NCBI GenBank assembly: GCA_948470475.1
Contig: OX419346.1
Span: 4,748,731-4,812,730, forward strand
Direction of reading: 5' to 3'
Length of the DNA stretch: 64,000 nt
Origin: Galaxea fascicularis
Lineage: Eukaryota; Cnidaria; Anthozoa; Scleractinia; Euphylliidae
Positions 1-28,366 of the stretch are shown here, one piece after another. Numbering within the stretch: the first letter of the stretch is position 1; the number at the start of each line of letters is the position of its first letter. The notes beneath the pieces were generated by a model. That model saw only the letters and a program-made list of their open reading frames with translations. It did not search any database and was not told where the DNA came from. The position numbers and the translations under genes were made by a program.

Positions 1-712
1 CTTATTTCCGCCTAAATTCTGTGGCGATAAATAAGATATCGAGATATTAATCCCAGTTGGATAACCTCTAACCTTTCCCACTTATACTGGACTGTGCGAC
101 AATGCGTTGTTTTCGTTGGCACAACATAACTCTACGCCTCGCGCGATTTCACAAAAATTGGAATCTTTGCGTGTGCACAAAAAGAAACAGGGGCACCCAA
201 CGAGAATATAGTTCAAAACCACTTAAACATAGCATTGTTGAACGTATTTTAGTATTTAAACGATAGATATAGGCATATTTTTATCTCCTAAAAATTTTTC
301 ATCTGTTCGGATTTCCTAGCTGAAAGTTTAGTGATCCGAAAATTATAGGGATCAAAACTTACCTTTTCGAAAATTTCAGCCAGAAATAAGGCTCCCGAAA
401 ATTCTAGGTGACCTTTTTAGGGTAAAAATCCGTTAAAAATGGGCAATTATACCATTTTTTAGATGTTCGAAAATCCTAGGAGAGGCAGGCAAGCAAGAAA
501 TTTTACAACAGATGTTCCGAAATTTCTAGATCTCAAATCGTCTTCCGAACAGATATTTTCCGAAAATTGACGTTAGGTGCCCCTGAAGAAATTGATTTCC
601 AGCAGCTTTTAATCATAGCGCAATGTGATATTTCGGGATTTAGCCAGAGAGCATAAAGCTCGTCGGGTACCGCCTGTTTTGATCTCGTGTCGCAGTAGGT
701 GGAATACGATTC
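1..712. other. non-coding stretch with a hAT-like MITE
   Basis: No exon was recognised here. The only structure seen is the inverted-repeat element at 188–585, listed separately. The rest is AT-rich sequence upstream of the candidate first exon of the receptor kinase gene; no TATA box or other promoter could be supported. Confidence 0.5.
188..585. mobile_element. hAT-like MITE, about 398 bp
   Basis: The ends are inverted repeats starting CAGGGGCACC(C/T)AACG and the outer flanks share the direct repeat AAGAAA. The CAGGGG terminus is typical of hAT elements. The interior is AT-rich and repeats a CGAAAATT(T/C)CTAGG-like motif several times; no coding capacity is visible. The target duplication is 6 bp as read, shorter than the usual 8 bp for hAT, so the superfamily is tentative. 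Confidence 0.5.
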
Positions 713-16097
<15,385 letters not shown>

Positions 16098-16949
16098 TCT
16101 CTTCGTCACATGGCCATTACAGTTCATAGATACCCTTGTTCCATAAACAAAAAACTTCAAGTACCGAATACGATTCTCCATGCTGAAAAGTTCTCGCGGC
16201 CGTCAACGTTTTGGTTCATATCCGAGAGTATCACATTAGTAGCAGTGACCAGTGCTGTGCTATTTGATAGTAACTGGAAAACGTCCCATTCCTAACTTTG
16301 AAATGGACACAAGTAAATATTTTTTTGAAAACTGGGAGAATGGGATCCTCACTCATTTTTCAAATGCGCACATGATTTGTTGTATTTGTATTTTTGAGCT
16401 CCAAGCTCTTAACTTAAAATGAAATAGGTAAAACGTTGTGAATTACAGATTCCATTCGTGGTTATCTATGATACATATATTTTTGGTTATCTCAGTTTTT
16501 CTTCTCCTTTTTTCTTCATTCCCTTGTATATCAACAAAGAAAGTTTTTACACGAACCTCTTAGGCCATTTTGTTGGTTCAGGAATATTTCAAAGTTATAG
16601 TGCACTTGAAAAAGACTGCATGTATTTAAGAGGGTAGTTGTATTTGAATGCGTAAGGCTCGGGTTTTTTAGCTTCTAGTTCGCTTTGAAGGTAGGGCAAT
16701 AGTTGATACGTTTTTTGTTTTTTTGTTTTTTTTCCTTGGGGCATACGACATGCAAAAAATCAATTTGTTCATTCTGTTTTTATTATTTCAATTTTGGTTG
16801 TTTATATGTTCATTTTCTCTTTATTACTGCTCTCGTGTAGCTGCTACTGCTGACCGTTGATATTATTGATATTGAATGGGCAGATGAACCTTGTTCTGAG
16901 CTGCAAGGCACTGTCATTGCAAATAACATAGATTTTGAACATTAAACAA

Positions 16950-17460
16950 AACCCATTCTATTCTAGAACTTCCTCAACTGATGCGCTTAATCAGCCTTGC
17001 TGGTTAAATTTAAAACAACGCTGGCACTTCAGTCGCTGCTTGTATGTTTATAGATGCGTGAATGGCATTACTTCTCATATATTAGAGTTATTAAGAAACA
17101 GTGGTGTACATAGAGTTAGCACACGTTGCAAAGATGATCTTAGGGTGCCTTCCTTTGGGATGATCCAGATCAGGATCAATGATCCACGATCACTCGGATC
17201 ATGGCGCATCAAAGGAACCGAAGGATTGGGTAAGGATTTCTCGGTTCCTTTGATGTACCATGATCTGAGTGATCTTGGATCACTGATCCTGATCTGGATC
17301 ATTCCAAAGGAACACACCCTTAGACTTCCATTGGTTAAACGGAACTGGGGTAAACAAGAGTACCTTGCGCAGTGACTTGAGAAACTCTGACACCATATGT
17401 CAGTTTAAAAGTACATTAAAAAAAATTAAGTATCTAAGTTTTATTAATATGTGCAATTTA
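16950..17460 (+). pseudogene. LINE C-terminal fragment with nested MITE
   Basis: Translation gives LNLKQRWHFSRCLYVYRCVNG, then CKDDL, followed after the MITE by RLPLVKRNWGKQ and, in another frame, QFKSTLKKIKY. This is the usual C-terminal end of a LINE ORF2 (WL..RR..HR….YK..NG, NWGKQ, FKS.LK). A frameshift near 17375 and the 175-bp insertion show that it is inactive. Confidence 0.65.
17144..17318. mobile_element. 175-bp MITE inserted in the LINE fragment
   Basis: Inverted ends GGTG(C/T)(C/G)TTCCTTTGG, then ATGATCCAGATCAGGATCA, meet at a short centre, so nearly the whole element is a hairpin. It is flanked by the 5-bp direct repeat CTTAG (17139–17143 and 17319–17323). Removing one CTTAG copy and the element restores the LINE reading frame across the site. 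Confidence 0.85.
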
Positions 17461-18171
17461 TATCGATTATTTTTTGGATCAGGACCTCTCTGTAGATCAC
17501 CATCGGGCGAGAGAGGTTTCCTGCACAAGTGTCGTGATTATTATTGTTATTATTACTGGTAAATCCTGTTGGTTATTGAATTTCTTGTAAGAACCCGGTT
17601 ATATAGGATTTTAAGTAGCTAGCGACTAATGACAGGAAGTTTTAAGCCTTCACGGAAAGAGGGAGTTTGGGGTGGGGTGAGTGGAGTTAAAAGGTGACGG
17701 AAGATTGTATAGATAAGTGAGGGAAGGAGTAAGTCCAGTTTCCTTTCACTATGTTACTCACCCTCCCCTTCCTGTCCTGTCTAATTGAGGCAAGCTTCTT
17801 TGTGGTGAACAGAACAAAAGCTTACTTTGAAATTTGTTAGTTGTAGATATACTGTAAACTGGAGGCCATATTGGCCTTTACTCGGACTTCCAGGTGAAAT
17901 AAATGCAATACAATACAACTTTATTCTGATACACTACAACCATCACACTAATGGTTTTTTAGAAAAACCAGAAACCATTACAATGAGATGCAATTAAATT
18001 AATTTGTCATATTAAAGAAGATACAATCCTTTGAGTTCATAAACCTCACAACTTACGTGTGACTCCTTGGAAATACTGTAAAATCGAATATTTCTAATAG
18101 CACACAGGTACCCTGAGAATGGCTTTATGTGTCTACCATTTGCATCTTTAGCGTGACAATCAAACATCAGT

Positions 18172-18562
18172 TTATTATATGGTTACAATAGTACGCGCGC
18201 TCTGACTGGCTGCTGAGCGAACAAGATTTTCTTGTAATGACAAGGCATTATGAAAGTTTTTCTCGGCTCGACGGCTCTTTTAGGTTGTGAGTAAAAGCTA
18301 CGAGCGCGTGGGCGAAAACAACAAAATATGGACAAAGTACAACTTTATTTTCAATAACTGAAAGAAAAACTAGCATACAGATACTTCTTTAGTATGAGCG
18401 ACGAAGAGAGCCACAACGTTAACCAGAGCGAGTTTTATTATCGCTAAAAAGGCCATATAGTAAATAACTTATTAACCTCGTCCATTCGGTCATTACAGGG
18501 AAATCTCAGACCTCGGCCTTGATGTATTGACCTCGCTATCGCTCGGTCAATACATATATAAG
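18172..18562. mobile_element. interspersed element, family copy 1 (partner at 39989)
   Basis: Closely matches 39989–40424 over TACGCGCGCTCTGA, CTCGGCTCGACGG, AGTAAAAGCTACGAGCGCGTGG, ATACTTCTTTAGTATGAGCG and TCGGCCTTGATGTATTGA. This copy is shorter at its right end, where the partner has an inverted arm. Confidence 0.8.
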
Positions 18563-20058
18563 TTGGTCACTGAGGCCGGAGTGATGTGAGCCTCAAGCCC
18601 TCAAACTGATTATAAACAATGCATTTCCGTGATTACAGTGTTTTCGCATGACTGAAAGATAGAGGTTTTGTAAAACGACTCACCATACGACTTCGCAATG
18701 CAACTGCAACATGTATTTCGTCTGATTATGGATCATGATTGGTTCCTGTTAGGGGGTTATCAGGATATAGGACATTTGCTGGAAAAAATTGCGGGATACG
18801 AGATATTTACAAAGATATTCTGGAATATCGAACAGCAAAGTTGTCACTTTTTAAAAGAATAAAATGTTCTAAAATAGGTTCATTGATCAGTTTTGAAGGC
18901 ACAAAAAGTGAAAAAAAAAAAAAAAGATATACTTGCCAATGCGATTAGTTGTATTTTAAATCAAACATTGACAAAACCTACAAAAATCGGCCCTTCCAGT
19001 CATTATGTAGTACCGAAATATATTGCCCACAATGACGCCATCAGTAGTGCCTTGCATTTTTGGGATACAAACCACAGGAATTAATGGAACATGGGATCTT
19101 AGCCAAATTTAATGGGATACTGGATACTCAGACTCCCTTCCCAATGAGGCCCCAAGATGCAAAACTGCGCCAGCCATCAAACCATCCATAAGTTTGGAAT
19201 ATCAACCATCGCTACAGATGTGTAGTATTTAAAGCTTTCAGCCTTAGTTCGGACAAAATTAACCGAAGATCTTCGATCTTGACAGCTGCATGCGAGACCC
19301 AAGCTGCGAGGAGGTTCAAGAAAACAGCGAGACAAGTGAGGTAATTTTCACCTTGAGTGATTTAAGCGCAGCGTGACAACAGTTTGTTTCCTTAGATATC
19401 TCCGAACGGAATTACTTTTTAGTCAAACTAACGGATGTGATCCTACACACGTTCCCCTTTAAACGGGATGGCTGACTGAGACCGTTAACTGTCTAGCTCA
19501 CCGCTAAAGAAACGTCTGTCAGTTTGTGGAGTTAAGCCTCGGCTTCTGGCTGCTAAGCAACACTTTTGGCAACAGTTATTCCGGCCATCCTTTTATTAAG
19601 CATCTCGCAATACAACATATTGTTACTTCTGGTAAAACCGCATGAACAATATTACAGTTCGTAAATAATTTCCAGATGACAGCTCCCAAATCCTCCTCAA
19701 ATGTGGTACAAAGCCTTTGTGATTGATCACATCGAACATAAGACATAAGGCGGCCATAGGGCCAACAGCCTTTATTTCCGGCATTTTTTCTTTCACTTTA
19801 GTGGTGCTTCGGTCATGGGTTATCAATCCACATTCCTTTTATGACACTGTTATAGAGGTATATGATCATGAACTGAAGGGTTAAATTAGGAATTGATTAT
19901 TATTCAACAATTTTCTAGATAGTTTGGTTGACTGGCAAACAACAAAGGTTGCTAACATTTTTCTAATATTAACATTCTTCGAAACTTTTAAAGGTTTCTT
20001 TATATAATACCTGTTATAGTTAATGATCACCTGAAGTCGCTTTTTCCATGTCTTAGCG

Positions 20059-23000
20059 ATGACTCTGTATGTCTCTTCTGGAAATAGAGTTTTGACTGCG
20101 GTTGTGATACTTAATCTTTGTTACAAAGTTGTTTTGTCGTGCTCTTGCAACGTCGGTAAGTTGACATTTGATTGTTCTGCCGTGACTGTTGGAGTGAGTT
20201 ATTTAACTTATGTGCCAATTTCGTCTTACAAATATGAAAACCAAACCGAAATTTAGTAGAATACGACTCAAAAGATTCCAGTTCAGTCGTCGAAAATGCA
20301 GTTTAATCGACAGAAGCTTTCTATACACGTCTCAAGGTTATGATGAAATGGAGGGTTAAACTCAGTTGTAAGCCACATCAGTCAAATATATCACCCGTTA
20401 CTTCTACAGGTGAAATGGTAAGAAAATACATAATGACCCATTGAGAGATGGCCTCGCCACATTGCAACATCTGATGTACTGCATTTTTCTCATGTTCTTC
20501 TAATTATAGTTTACAAATGTTTGACAACACAAACATTCGTAGTTTCAAACGCATGAGTGGTTCACGACTTCACAAGTAAAATGAAGGTTATCAGCGGTAG
20601 CATCCAGAAAAAAACAAAACAAAGGGTTAAACATTTGGTTTTGTCAAGAATCATATTGATTTTTTTTGTCAGATTTGCAGACATGTCTTCGTCTCCATTT
20701 TGTGTATCAGGACAAAAAGTGGTTTTAAAGAGAAATATATTTAAGCCATCAGATGTTCTTTGCCATTGCGTGATCTTGGTTAATAGAAATTCAAACTCGT
20801 CAAGTTGAGTGCGTGTACCATGCAATTAAACGCTAATGCAAGTCAGGCAATCTCATGAAATCGTTTTATTAGCGTATTTTCAGTTGAGGATATCATAATG
20901 AGACAAAAAAGGATGAAAGTGGTTTTGAATTTTGTGAAAGAGCCGATGTTACAGTATCAGAATGGTTGTACGGATATATCTTTGTTCGTTTCGCATGCAT
21001 GGTGTTGGTGTTTGTTTTGAAACTTTGATGGTATACGTGCCACTTAATAAAACATTTTCTGTGCAATCAAGCAAATACAAATTGTAAATTTTCTTCTTCT
21101 TCTTCTTCTTCTTCTTCTTCTTCTTCTTCTTCTTCTTCTTCTTCTTCTTCTTCTTCTTCTTCTTCTTCTTCTGCTATTTTTTGTAATGTAAAACAAATTT
21201 TAAATCAGCCCATAAACACAATTTCCTTTTGACAAAAAACATCCACATAAAATAACTTAAGATTATCATGCCTACACAAATTCACTTACAGTGTACTTAT
21301 TCGGATTTAGTTCAATTTGTTCATGACTATTTGTCTCATAGCATCTCTACACGAGCTGGGAATTGAGGATGGTCACATTCCGGATCAAGCCTTTACCGCA
21401 TCCTCCACACTCGACCCCAATCATGGACCAGGACGGGCCAGGCTAAACCAGGCGCCTACTGGGTCGCAGGGCACTGCTTGGTGCGCCAAAGAATCTGACG
21501 ATGATCAGTATCTACAGATAGATTTGAGTGAGTAATAAAGCCGCTAGCCATTTACCAAGCAAACCTGCTCATTTTAATGGAGAGTTTCCTGAAGAAAAGG
21601 AAGTTCTAATATGAGTTCCTCTTCTCTATTTGCTCACTGAAGCCATAGCAAACTTCATGTATCACTTGCCAAGAAATGCCCGTTCTGGCCTGTTTTGGCG
21701 CGCCTTTCGATCTCTTTGTTTGGAGAACCATGCACCATACACACTTAAATGAGAAACGTTCCAGCAACTTAGCCCTATGCATGTATGACTGCATAATTCT
21801 AGTCGCAATCCTTTAAAAAGTTCACTAAACGCACACAAGTTCGTTATTATGAGGTACATTTGCTTGTTTTCAGTTTATAATTCAAGAGTAACTCATCTTG
21901 CTACGCAAGGAATGAATGATCCCCCAAGTGTAAAAGATGGAAGCATTACTACCAGCTGGGTGAAGACGTATTCATTAGAGTATAGCTCGGATGGTGAAAC
22001 ATACAACGGATATTACTTCAACAAGGACTTAAAGGTAGAGATACCTATATCTTGCCTCTTCTAGTGAGAGCAGTAGCAGTGGCAGTAGTAGCAGCAATAG
22101 CAGTAGCAGTAGCAGTAGCGGTAGCAGTAGCAGTAGCAGTAGCAGGTTTTCTATGGGGAAACTGGGTCGGCTCATTCAACGTTGAAATGCAACAGTTTTT
22201 CATGACCATGTTGGCTCTTTAATCAGATATTTGATGGCAACAGTGATGGTGGATCCATATCGTGCTGTGAGCTTCCATATCCCGTAGTGGTTAGATATCT
22301 GCGGTTCAAGCCAGTCTCCTGGGTAGAGAATATCTGTTTGAGGATTGGAGTGTACGGTATTGGTAATGTTACAGGTAAACACAAGTACTAACACCGATCT
22401 ATAATCGCCATTTGGTTAATTTGTTTGTCCGTTGTTTGCATTTTGCTATTTTTCCAAGCATGCACGATTAACTTCAAATTGTCCATATTTCTACTGACTA
22501 GGCGAAAATAAGTTACAATAGAAATAAGGTTTTATCAATCAGTCTTTAACATTTCGCGACGAGCCAATAATGCACTATTTCACCCTTTCAGCCTTGGAGG
22601 AAGAATTGCTAATTAGATCTCGAGCTGGTTAAAGGGTTTATTTTCTCCAATGATACGCAATGTTAGCAAGCTCTGCACATGCTTTCAAGGCAAATGTTTT
22701 TTTAGTTGTCTTAATCAACTATTATTGACACCACTGTTCCACTAGTCTGCTTCAAGTCTAGCGACACCTGATTACCTATAGTGACTGAATACAACTGGTG
22801 GTCACTGAAATATATATACACTACGACGTGAGACAGTGTCTCACTGTGCAGCATTTGCTAACACACAAGGCCCCTACCCGTCTTACCTTCACACATTTTA
22901 CCTTTCTGGTGACAAAACAATAGTTTACGTACAATTATGTATATATTGTCTTAATCGTTCCTTTGTATTGCTATTTTACAGCCCACGACATCATTACAAC

Positions 23001-24316
23001 CGAAGAGCTAGCTGTACGTCATTATTGGTGGTGTAAGTTTTTCACCGTTCCTTGAGCCCCGGCTTTAGTTGCCATCTACATTGCTTGTATGACTAGGTTC
23101 GCCAGTGGTGATTGAACCAGCCACAATAGCCTTCGCCGCACGTGCAGGGAATCGAATCATTCCCAATGAAAACATATTCATAAATAAATTTGATTTAGTC
23201 GGCTTTCTGTTTTCCAGGGCCATTTCTATGGGTTCTTATAATCTTCTTCGTTTTCCTTGTTGTCTTGGCCTATTGGTTTTATCGCCGCATCAGAAAACGG
23301 TAAGTAACCTTGATGATCAAGTATTTCACTTTTATAATACTATTATCTAGTAAAAAAATGGAATCTGAACCATTTAACAATGAGAATTCTTGTAAATATG
23401 GCGATCTCCGGATCCAATAGGTTAACAGTCACTCCTCGAGTGTCCTAGCCTCTCGATCTAAGCTTGCCAATTGTTCGGACAAATTGTTCTGGTGAAGGCG
23501 CCTGGTAAGGTAAGTTGACGTTCAGCTGATTCATCAGTTTTAATGGCTATGCATCTATGATTTCTGCAGCTTAACGTTGAGTCCAAGAGCAAGCCAGAAA
23601 ACAGAGAAAAGGCCGTCTTTTTATACCAACCCGATTGCGCCTAACTCTGGTCCACAAAATGGGCAAATAACCATAGAAATGGAAACTATTCAAGAAGGCG
23701 CTGAGCCAACGGCCTATGAGGAACCAGAAGATGAAGTGCAGGAGGTGAAAATATATTCTAATTATATTAAGAGCCATTACAAGGGTACGAGAAACAAGAA
23801 GATGAAGCGCAGAAGTAAGAATTTATTCTAATCATAGGAGGGGGTAAAAACCTATTCTTGTGTATGATGTATATGAAATAAATTCTTCTTCATTTCAAAC
23901 CTATTAATTCTCATCATATTTTGCCCCATGCATTGGAAACTAACCATAGGCCAACATCAACATGCCTGTTGGTTTATGTTACTAAGGATAGCCGAGTGAT
24001 GTTTGCTAGGAGATGAAGCGCTTTTTTTTGGTTTGCCCTATTTTTTTCTTTTGTTTAGGTTGTAGCGCACTTCACTGACGATGGTTTCTCCAACCAACAT
24101 GGCGTGACTCACTTTTCGGTGGCAGACGAGGACGAAGATGAATCCCCTGCGGCCCAGCCAATCCGAAACGAAAACACTCTACGCCGCGAATCTCAGGAAG
24201 GCTTCAACAACCAGCCCCGCTCTTACGAGAACCAACCACCAAGAGGGGCATCAGCTGGAGCTCAGGATAGGCCCAACAGGATAGGCTCCCAGCATCTTTA
24301 TGAAACTGTTGAGTAG
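20059..24316 (+). CDS. discoidin-domain single-pass membrane protein, DDR-like without kinase
   Basis: A secreted-start, one-span protein of 385 residues that probably binds an extracellular ligand such as collagen or glycans. Exons: 20059–20155, 21342–21527, 21874–22034, 22227–22374, 22982–23032, 23218–23299, 23570–23744, 24059–24316. Every junction is GT–AG, the phases agree, and the sum is 386 codons with stop. Residues 1–30 are a signal peptide (AVVILNLCYKVVLS). The F5/8C domain (about 33–197) has LGIEDGHIPDQAFTASS, TAWCAK, YLQIDL, YSSDG, VRYLRFKP and NICLRIGVYG. This wording is very close to the discoidin domain of discoidin domain receptors. A short stalk and span (FLWVLIIFFVFLVVLAYWF) follow. 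The tail has ITIEM, PEDEVQE and a final LYETVE. There is no kinase. The donor at 22363 is an alternative to 22375. Confidence 0.85.
21092..21172. repeat. (CTT)n microsatellite
   Basis: About 80 bases of pure CTT in the first intron of the discoidin gene. Confidence 0.95.
22063..22145. repeat. (AGCAGT)n microsatellite
   Basis: AGTAGC hexamers in the intron just after the second discoidin exon. Confidence 0.9.
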
Positions 24317-24407
24317 TTTAGCTGCAATTTTTACGTCAAAATCATAGTCGGAACTGGCAATTGTTAACAAGTATGCCGGCACATACACTAATCCTTCAGT
24401 TGAGAAA

Positions 24408-24770
24408 GCAGCCACGACGACGATGGCAACGAAAACTTCATTTCAAAACATAAGCTCTTGTTATTTTAACCCTTGCGCAATTATTCCAATTTGTTTGGCT
24501 TAGACGATGCTGGCGAACTGGCCAGGGTATATATTAATATGGACGATGTTAAGGTAAAGGAAAAAAAAGAAAAAAGAAATAGTTGGCGTGATGCGCTCAG
24601 GTTCTCGAGGAAACCTAACATCTGGTCATTTCACAGTTGTTGTTTTCCAGCGAACGGCAAAGAAATGTACAAAAATGTAAAACCCTTGTTGTTCCTCATC
24701 AAACCTATTCTTTTCTGGCGGATTGCCGCTGCCGCTGCCGTTGCCGTTGTCGCTACTAAAGTTCCCTGCG
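24408..24770. mobile_element. MITE family with GACGGCAACG ends, copy 2
   Basis: Starts CCACGACGACGATGGCAACGAAAAC and ends in the inverted GCCGTTGCCGTTGTCGCTAC. It shares AATTATTCCAATTTGTTTGG and GCAAAGAAATGTACAAAA with the copies at 10149 and 31525. Confidence 0.65.
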
Positions 24771-27494
24771 ATTAGGTAATTTTGGTAAGGTTTAAAACAC
24801 CAATAAACGACTTCTGAGTAAATTTAATGCCGGCCAATTTTAGCTCAAAATTACAAACGTCCTTGCGGCCTTTTTGATTTTGTTGGTTTTTCTTGTTGTT
24901 TTAAGTTAAAGATCACGGAACTATGACCAGAAGAAGTACAAAGCAGGCGTGCTGTTAAATGATGTCAGTTTCAGTTTTATAAGTTTTAGCCGAATGATTT
25001 ACGAGATTTTAGTTTTCTTTTGGGTCAGAATAACAGTAGTGTTAGCCAGAGAAAGAAGTTACTCTAAGAATAATGCCACTTGGTTAAAAGCAATGAGTTA
25101 GTGTCTAAGAAACTGTTTTGAGCTGAATTGGGAGCTAGCCTCGTGGTCGGCGGATTGTGAGGCATCCAAATAAACTTGTTCTCTGAAAAACAACTGCGAC
25201 GAGCGCCACACAAGAGATTTGAACTATGCTTTCTCGTCAATTTGTCGCCTCTTAAAATTAATTTTCATCTTTAAAGAATTTGGAGAAGTATTAAATATTA
25301 CGACTCAATATCTTTGCGGTGAAATTGATAGATACTATGGTAGGTAGCAAAGAGGCCTATTATCTTGTAAACCTTGTTTTAATTGACGGTTAAGTGGTAG
25401 TGATCGAATGATCACACTCCAGACTTGCAGGTTGTCTTTGCAGAAAAAAAAATATATAGCTAATCCAACAACACAGTTAAAACGCCATGATATGTGCTAC
25501 AGACACTGAAAACGGCATTAACCGAATGGCTTAAAATTTTCTGTATTACGCATTGCATTCAACTTCCACAACTTCCACATAAAACATTTATGGGACACTT
25601 AAAGTGCTCTATATTAAATACATCGCGTACATTTATCAATACTAAAAGTACAGCAATAAAATTTATTTAATATTGAAAAGGAGCATTAAGTGCCGCTAAA
25701 ATCATTTCAGAGGAATTTCAACACAACTTGATTTTTAATTAGCGAATTGTGAACGTCTTTTTGACATCCAACCATGGAGGTCTATAAAAGGCTCTAGCTC
25801 ACTCCGCTTGCCTATCCATGTCTGTTGTGCTCGTTCTTCCTGTTTTAGCGCAAACATTACGGCAGAACTCGGAACTTGCTATTTTTTCTTTTTAATAAGT
25901 GAACTTGCGGGGGGGTGGGGGGGGGGGGTAACGTTGCATGGTATGAATGGAAAAGGAAGGTTTTACAAGACAATTTGCTTGTCATGATATTGGGGTGATG
26001 ATAGACCTTACGTATCCGTAGAAAAAAGTGAAAATGGTGCAAGAGACTGAGCCACACCACTCTGCGCAATTTCAAAGCCTCACTCGTTGTCATCGACCAA
26101 TTGGTCAATAAAACTACATGCTCAAAGTGTCTTAAGCTTTATATTCCTGCCACGCGTTTTGTTGACAGAGATACTAGAAACCTTTGGATAATTAACACCG
26201 TTTTCCCTAAGACTCTCGCTTCGCGACTTCTATTACAAAAACAAAATTGCCCCAGAGTGCATGTGTTTAGAGTAAATGTTTGGCATTGCGTACGCAAAGT
26301 GGTTTCATTCCGGATACAATACCCCAAAAAGTTGGAAATTGTACTTGTACTGCCTTTATGTTTGCAACGGGCGAAAGCACTCAACGACAAGTTTCGGTAG
26401 AAGTCTGTTCGGTGGAGGGTATTTCGCCTTAGGATTTCGGCGTCGATCCAAGAGTACACTCGGATTTTCGTAATTGAAACGTGGTCTAAAAGATTCACAA
26501 TGTGGAAATCACTGAATAGCCCCTGACGTTTTTGGAAGGGTCGTATTTGCTGCTTTTGGCAGACAAAAATGTCAGGGCTGGCATTTTCGAAAAGCAAATA
26601 ATTCCACAGAAAGTTCGTGGAAAGTTTAACTTTTTTTGGCCAATTCAAATTTCAGCTAAAGAATCCGAACAGATCAAATTCGTCTAGCTAATGGAAACAT
26701 CACTTTAAACAGGCTTCGAACACTATAAGTACTTAAAAATGCCTTTTTACAGCCTTCGGTTGATTTGGCTCGCAAAAATGCTCTTCAATTTGTGCTGAGA
26801 AGTCCTTCGTCGACCCACTGTTTCAGATTACACCGCCACACTAGAAACTTTCCATGACGCTTGCTCACGAAACCTTGTGGATGTCACCCTGATATTGGCT
26901 AAAAGTCAAACAGGCTAATTAAAATACCTTGTGAAGTATTCCTTGCTATATTGGCTTTTAAGGCAATAGCAATCCCTTTCCGGAAAAGTAACGTAGTGGT
27001 TTAGTTAATAGGTATACTGCATGATTTTACCACTAATGGCACTTTTATAAGCTCTTTGAAATAGAATGTCATTTATGTTTAATACACACACTTCCTGACA
27101 ATTTAATAGCAACAGGCGCATCGTAATCAATAAGTATAGAAATGCTTGATTAATGTGTTATTTAACCTCAAAATGCTGTTGTGGTTTGTCTTTTTACCAA
27201 AGGTTTTCAGTTTTTTCGCTTAAGTTAATAAAACGGCTTCTACTGAAGTTATCATCGGTGCAATTAGTGATGGTGAAACCTACCATTTGTAAGTTATTCC
27301 AAATTTAAGAAAAGATCCTTAAATACCAAAGTATAACAATGGTACTACTGTATTGGTTTCGATTCATACTAGCAAGACGTAACCGATGAGATAATCAATA
27401 CAGTTACCTACTTACGCAGTTAGAGGTCGTTCAATTGTTTGAAATGTATATTTATAATCCAAAACGTGATTCCTCTCAGTTTCCTTATTTTCAG

Positions 27495-27569
27495 AATGAT
27501 CCAGACGCAGCTCGCCGTCCTAGTAATTCCAGAAATACAGAAAACATGGCTCACGAGTTGAACGAGTAA
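27495..27569 (+). other. possible alternative terminal exon of the discoidin gene
   Basis: After a good acceptor (TTTTCAG) an open frame of 24 codons (NDPDAARRPSN … MAHELNE) ends in TAA. It is in phase 0, the phase left by exon 23570–23744, so it could replace 24059–24316 as last exon. The only support is the splice site, the phase and the hydrophilic composition. Confidence 0.25.
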
Positions 27570-28366
27570 GATTAAGTAGTCATGACTGATTAAAAGAGAT
27601 GGATTTGTATTGGAAGTTGTGTTTGCTTGAATTTAGAGGACATACCAACTTCCACTGGCTAAAAAAATAGAAGCAAATTGTTTGGTATATCTGCTCTCTT
27701 GATAAAACCCGTAACGGGCTTGAAGTGAGCCCTGTCGGTGTAACTCTTATGGCAAACTTTGCTAGTAAATAATTATGTTTAAATGAAAAAAGACCATCCT
27801 ACACCTATAGTAGATGATAAGAGGAGACAAAAAACAAGAGTAAAGACAGAAAAAATAATAATGTGAAAACGGGCTAAAGAACGAACTTAGGAGACCTCTG
27901 TCGATAAAATGTATAAAGGGGCTATGTCATGGTGGTTTACATGTTTTGGACATCAAATTAATACCAACTGCCCTTAACTACCATTATTTTAATTACAATC
28001 AAAATGTCATCAGAACACCAGAAGAAAGATATCAAGTTATCACCTCAAAGGTGTTTATAACCTTTTATTTTTTTAGTTAAACAAGTATTTTAGTTTTCAC
28101 AGCAGTTGCATTAAGAGCATTAAGTGCTTATCTAGGGAGCTAACGCAGCTTACATTAATTTTTTTAATCCGGCGTCACGGACGAAAGAAACAAACAAAAA
28201 CAAAAAACGATCTGATTGAGAGATAAAAGACTGAACAGAATGAAACAAGTTTACATTGATCTGAAAGTCAATACCAGGAACTCGATTTAAATTTAAATTT
28301 AAAAAGTCAATTTTCCTCTTCTCAGATACAAAAAGTCGTTTATCTTCCGACGAGTGTACAGCAGAG

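Larger units (their letters stand above)
16098..20058. other. intergenic region between receptor kinase and discoidin gene
   Basis: It starts with the 3' untranslated sequence of the kinase gene. It contains a LINE fragment (16950–17460) interrupted by a MITE (17144–17318) and a MITE at 18172–18562. No conserved open frame is seen in 18600–20050. Confidence 0.6.
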
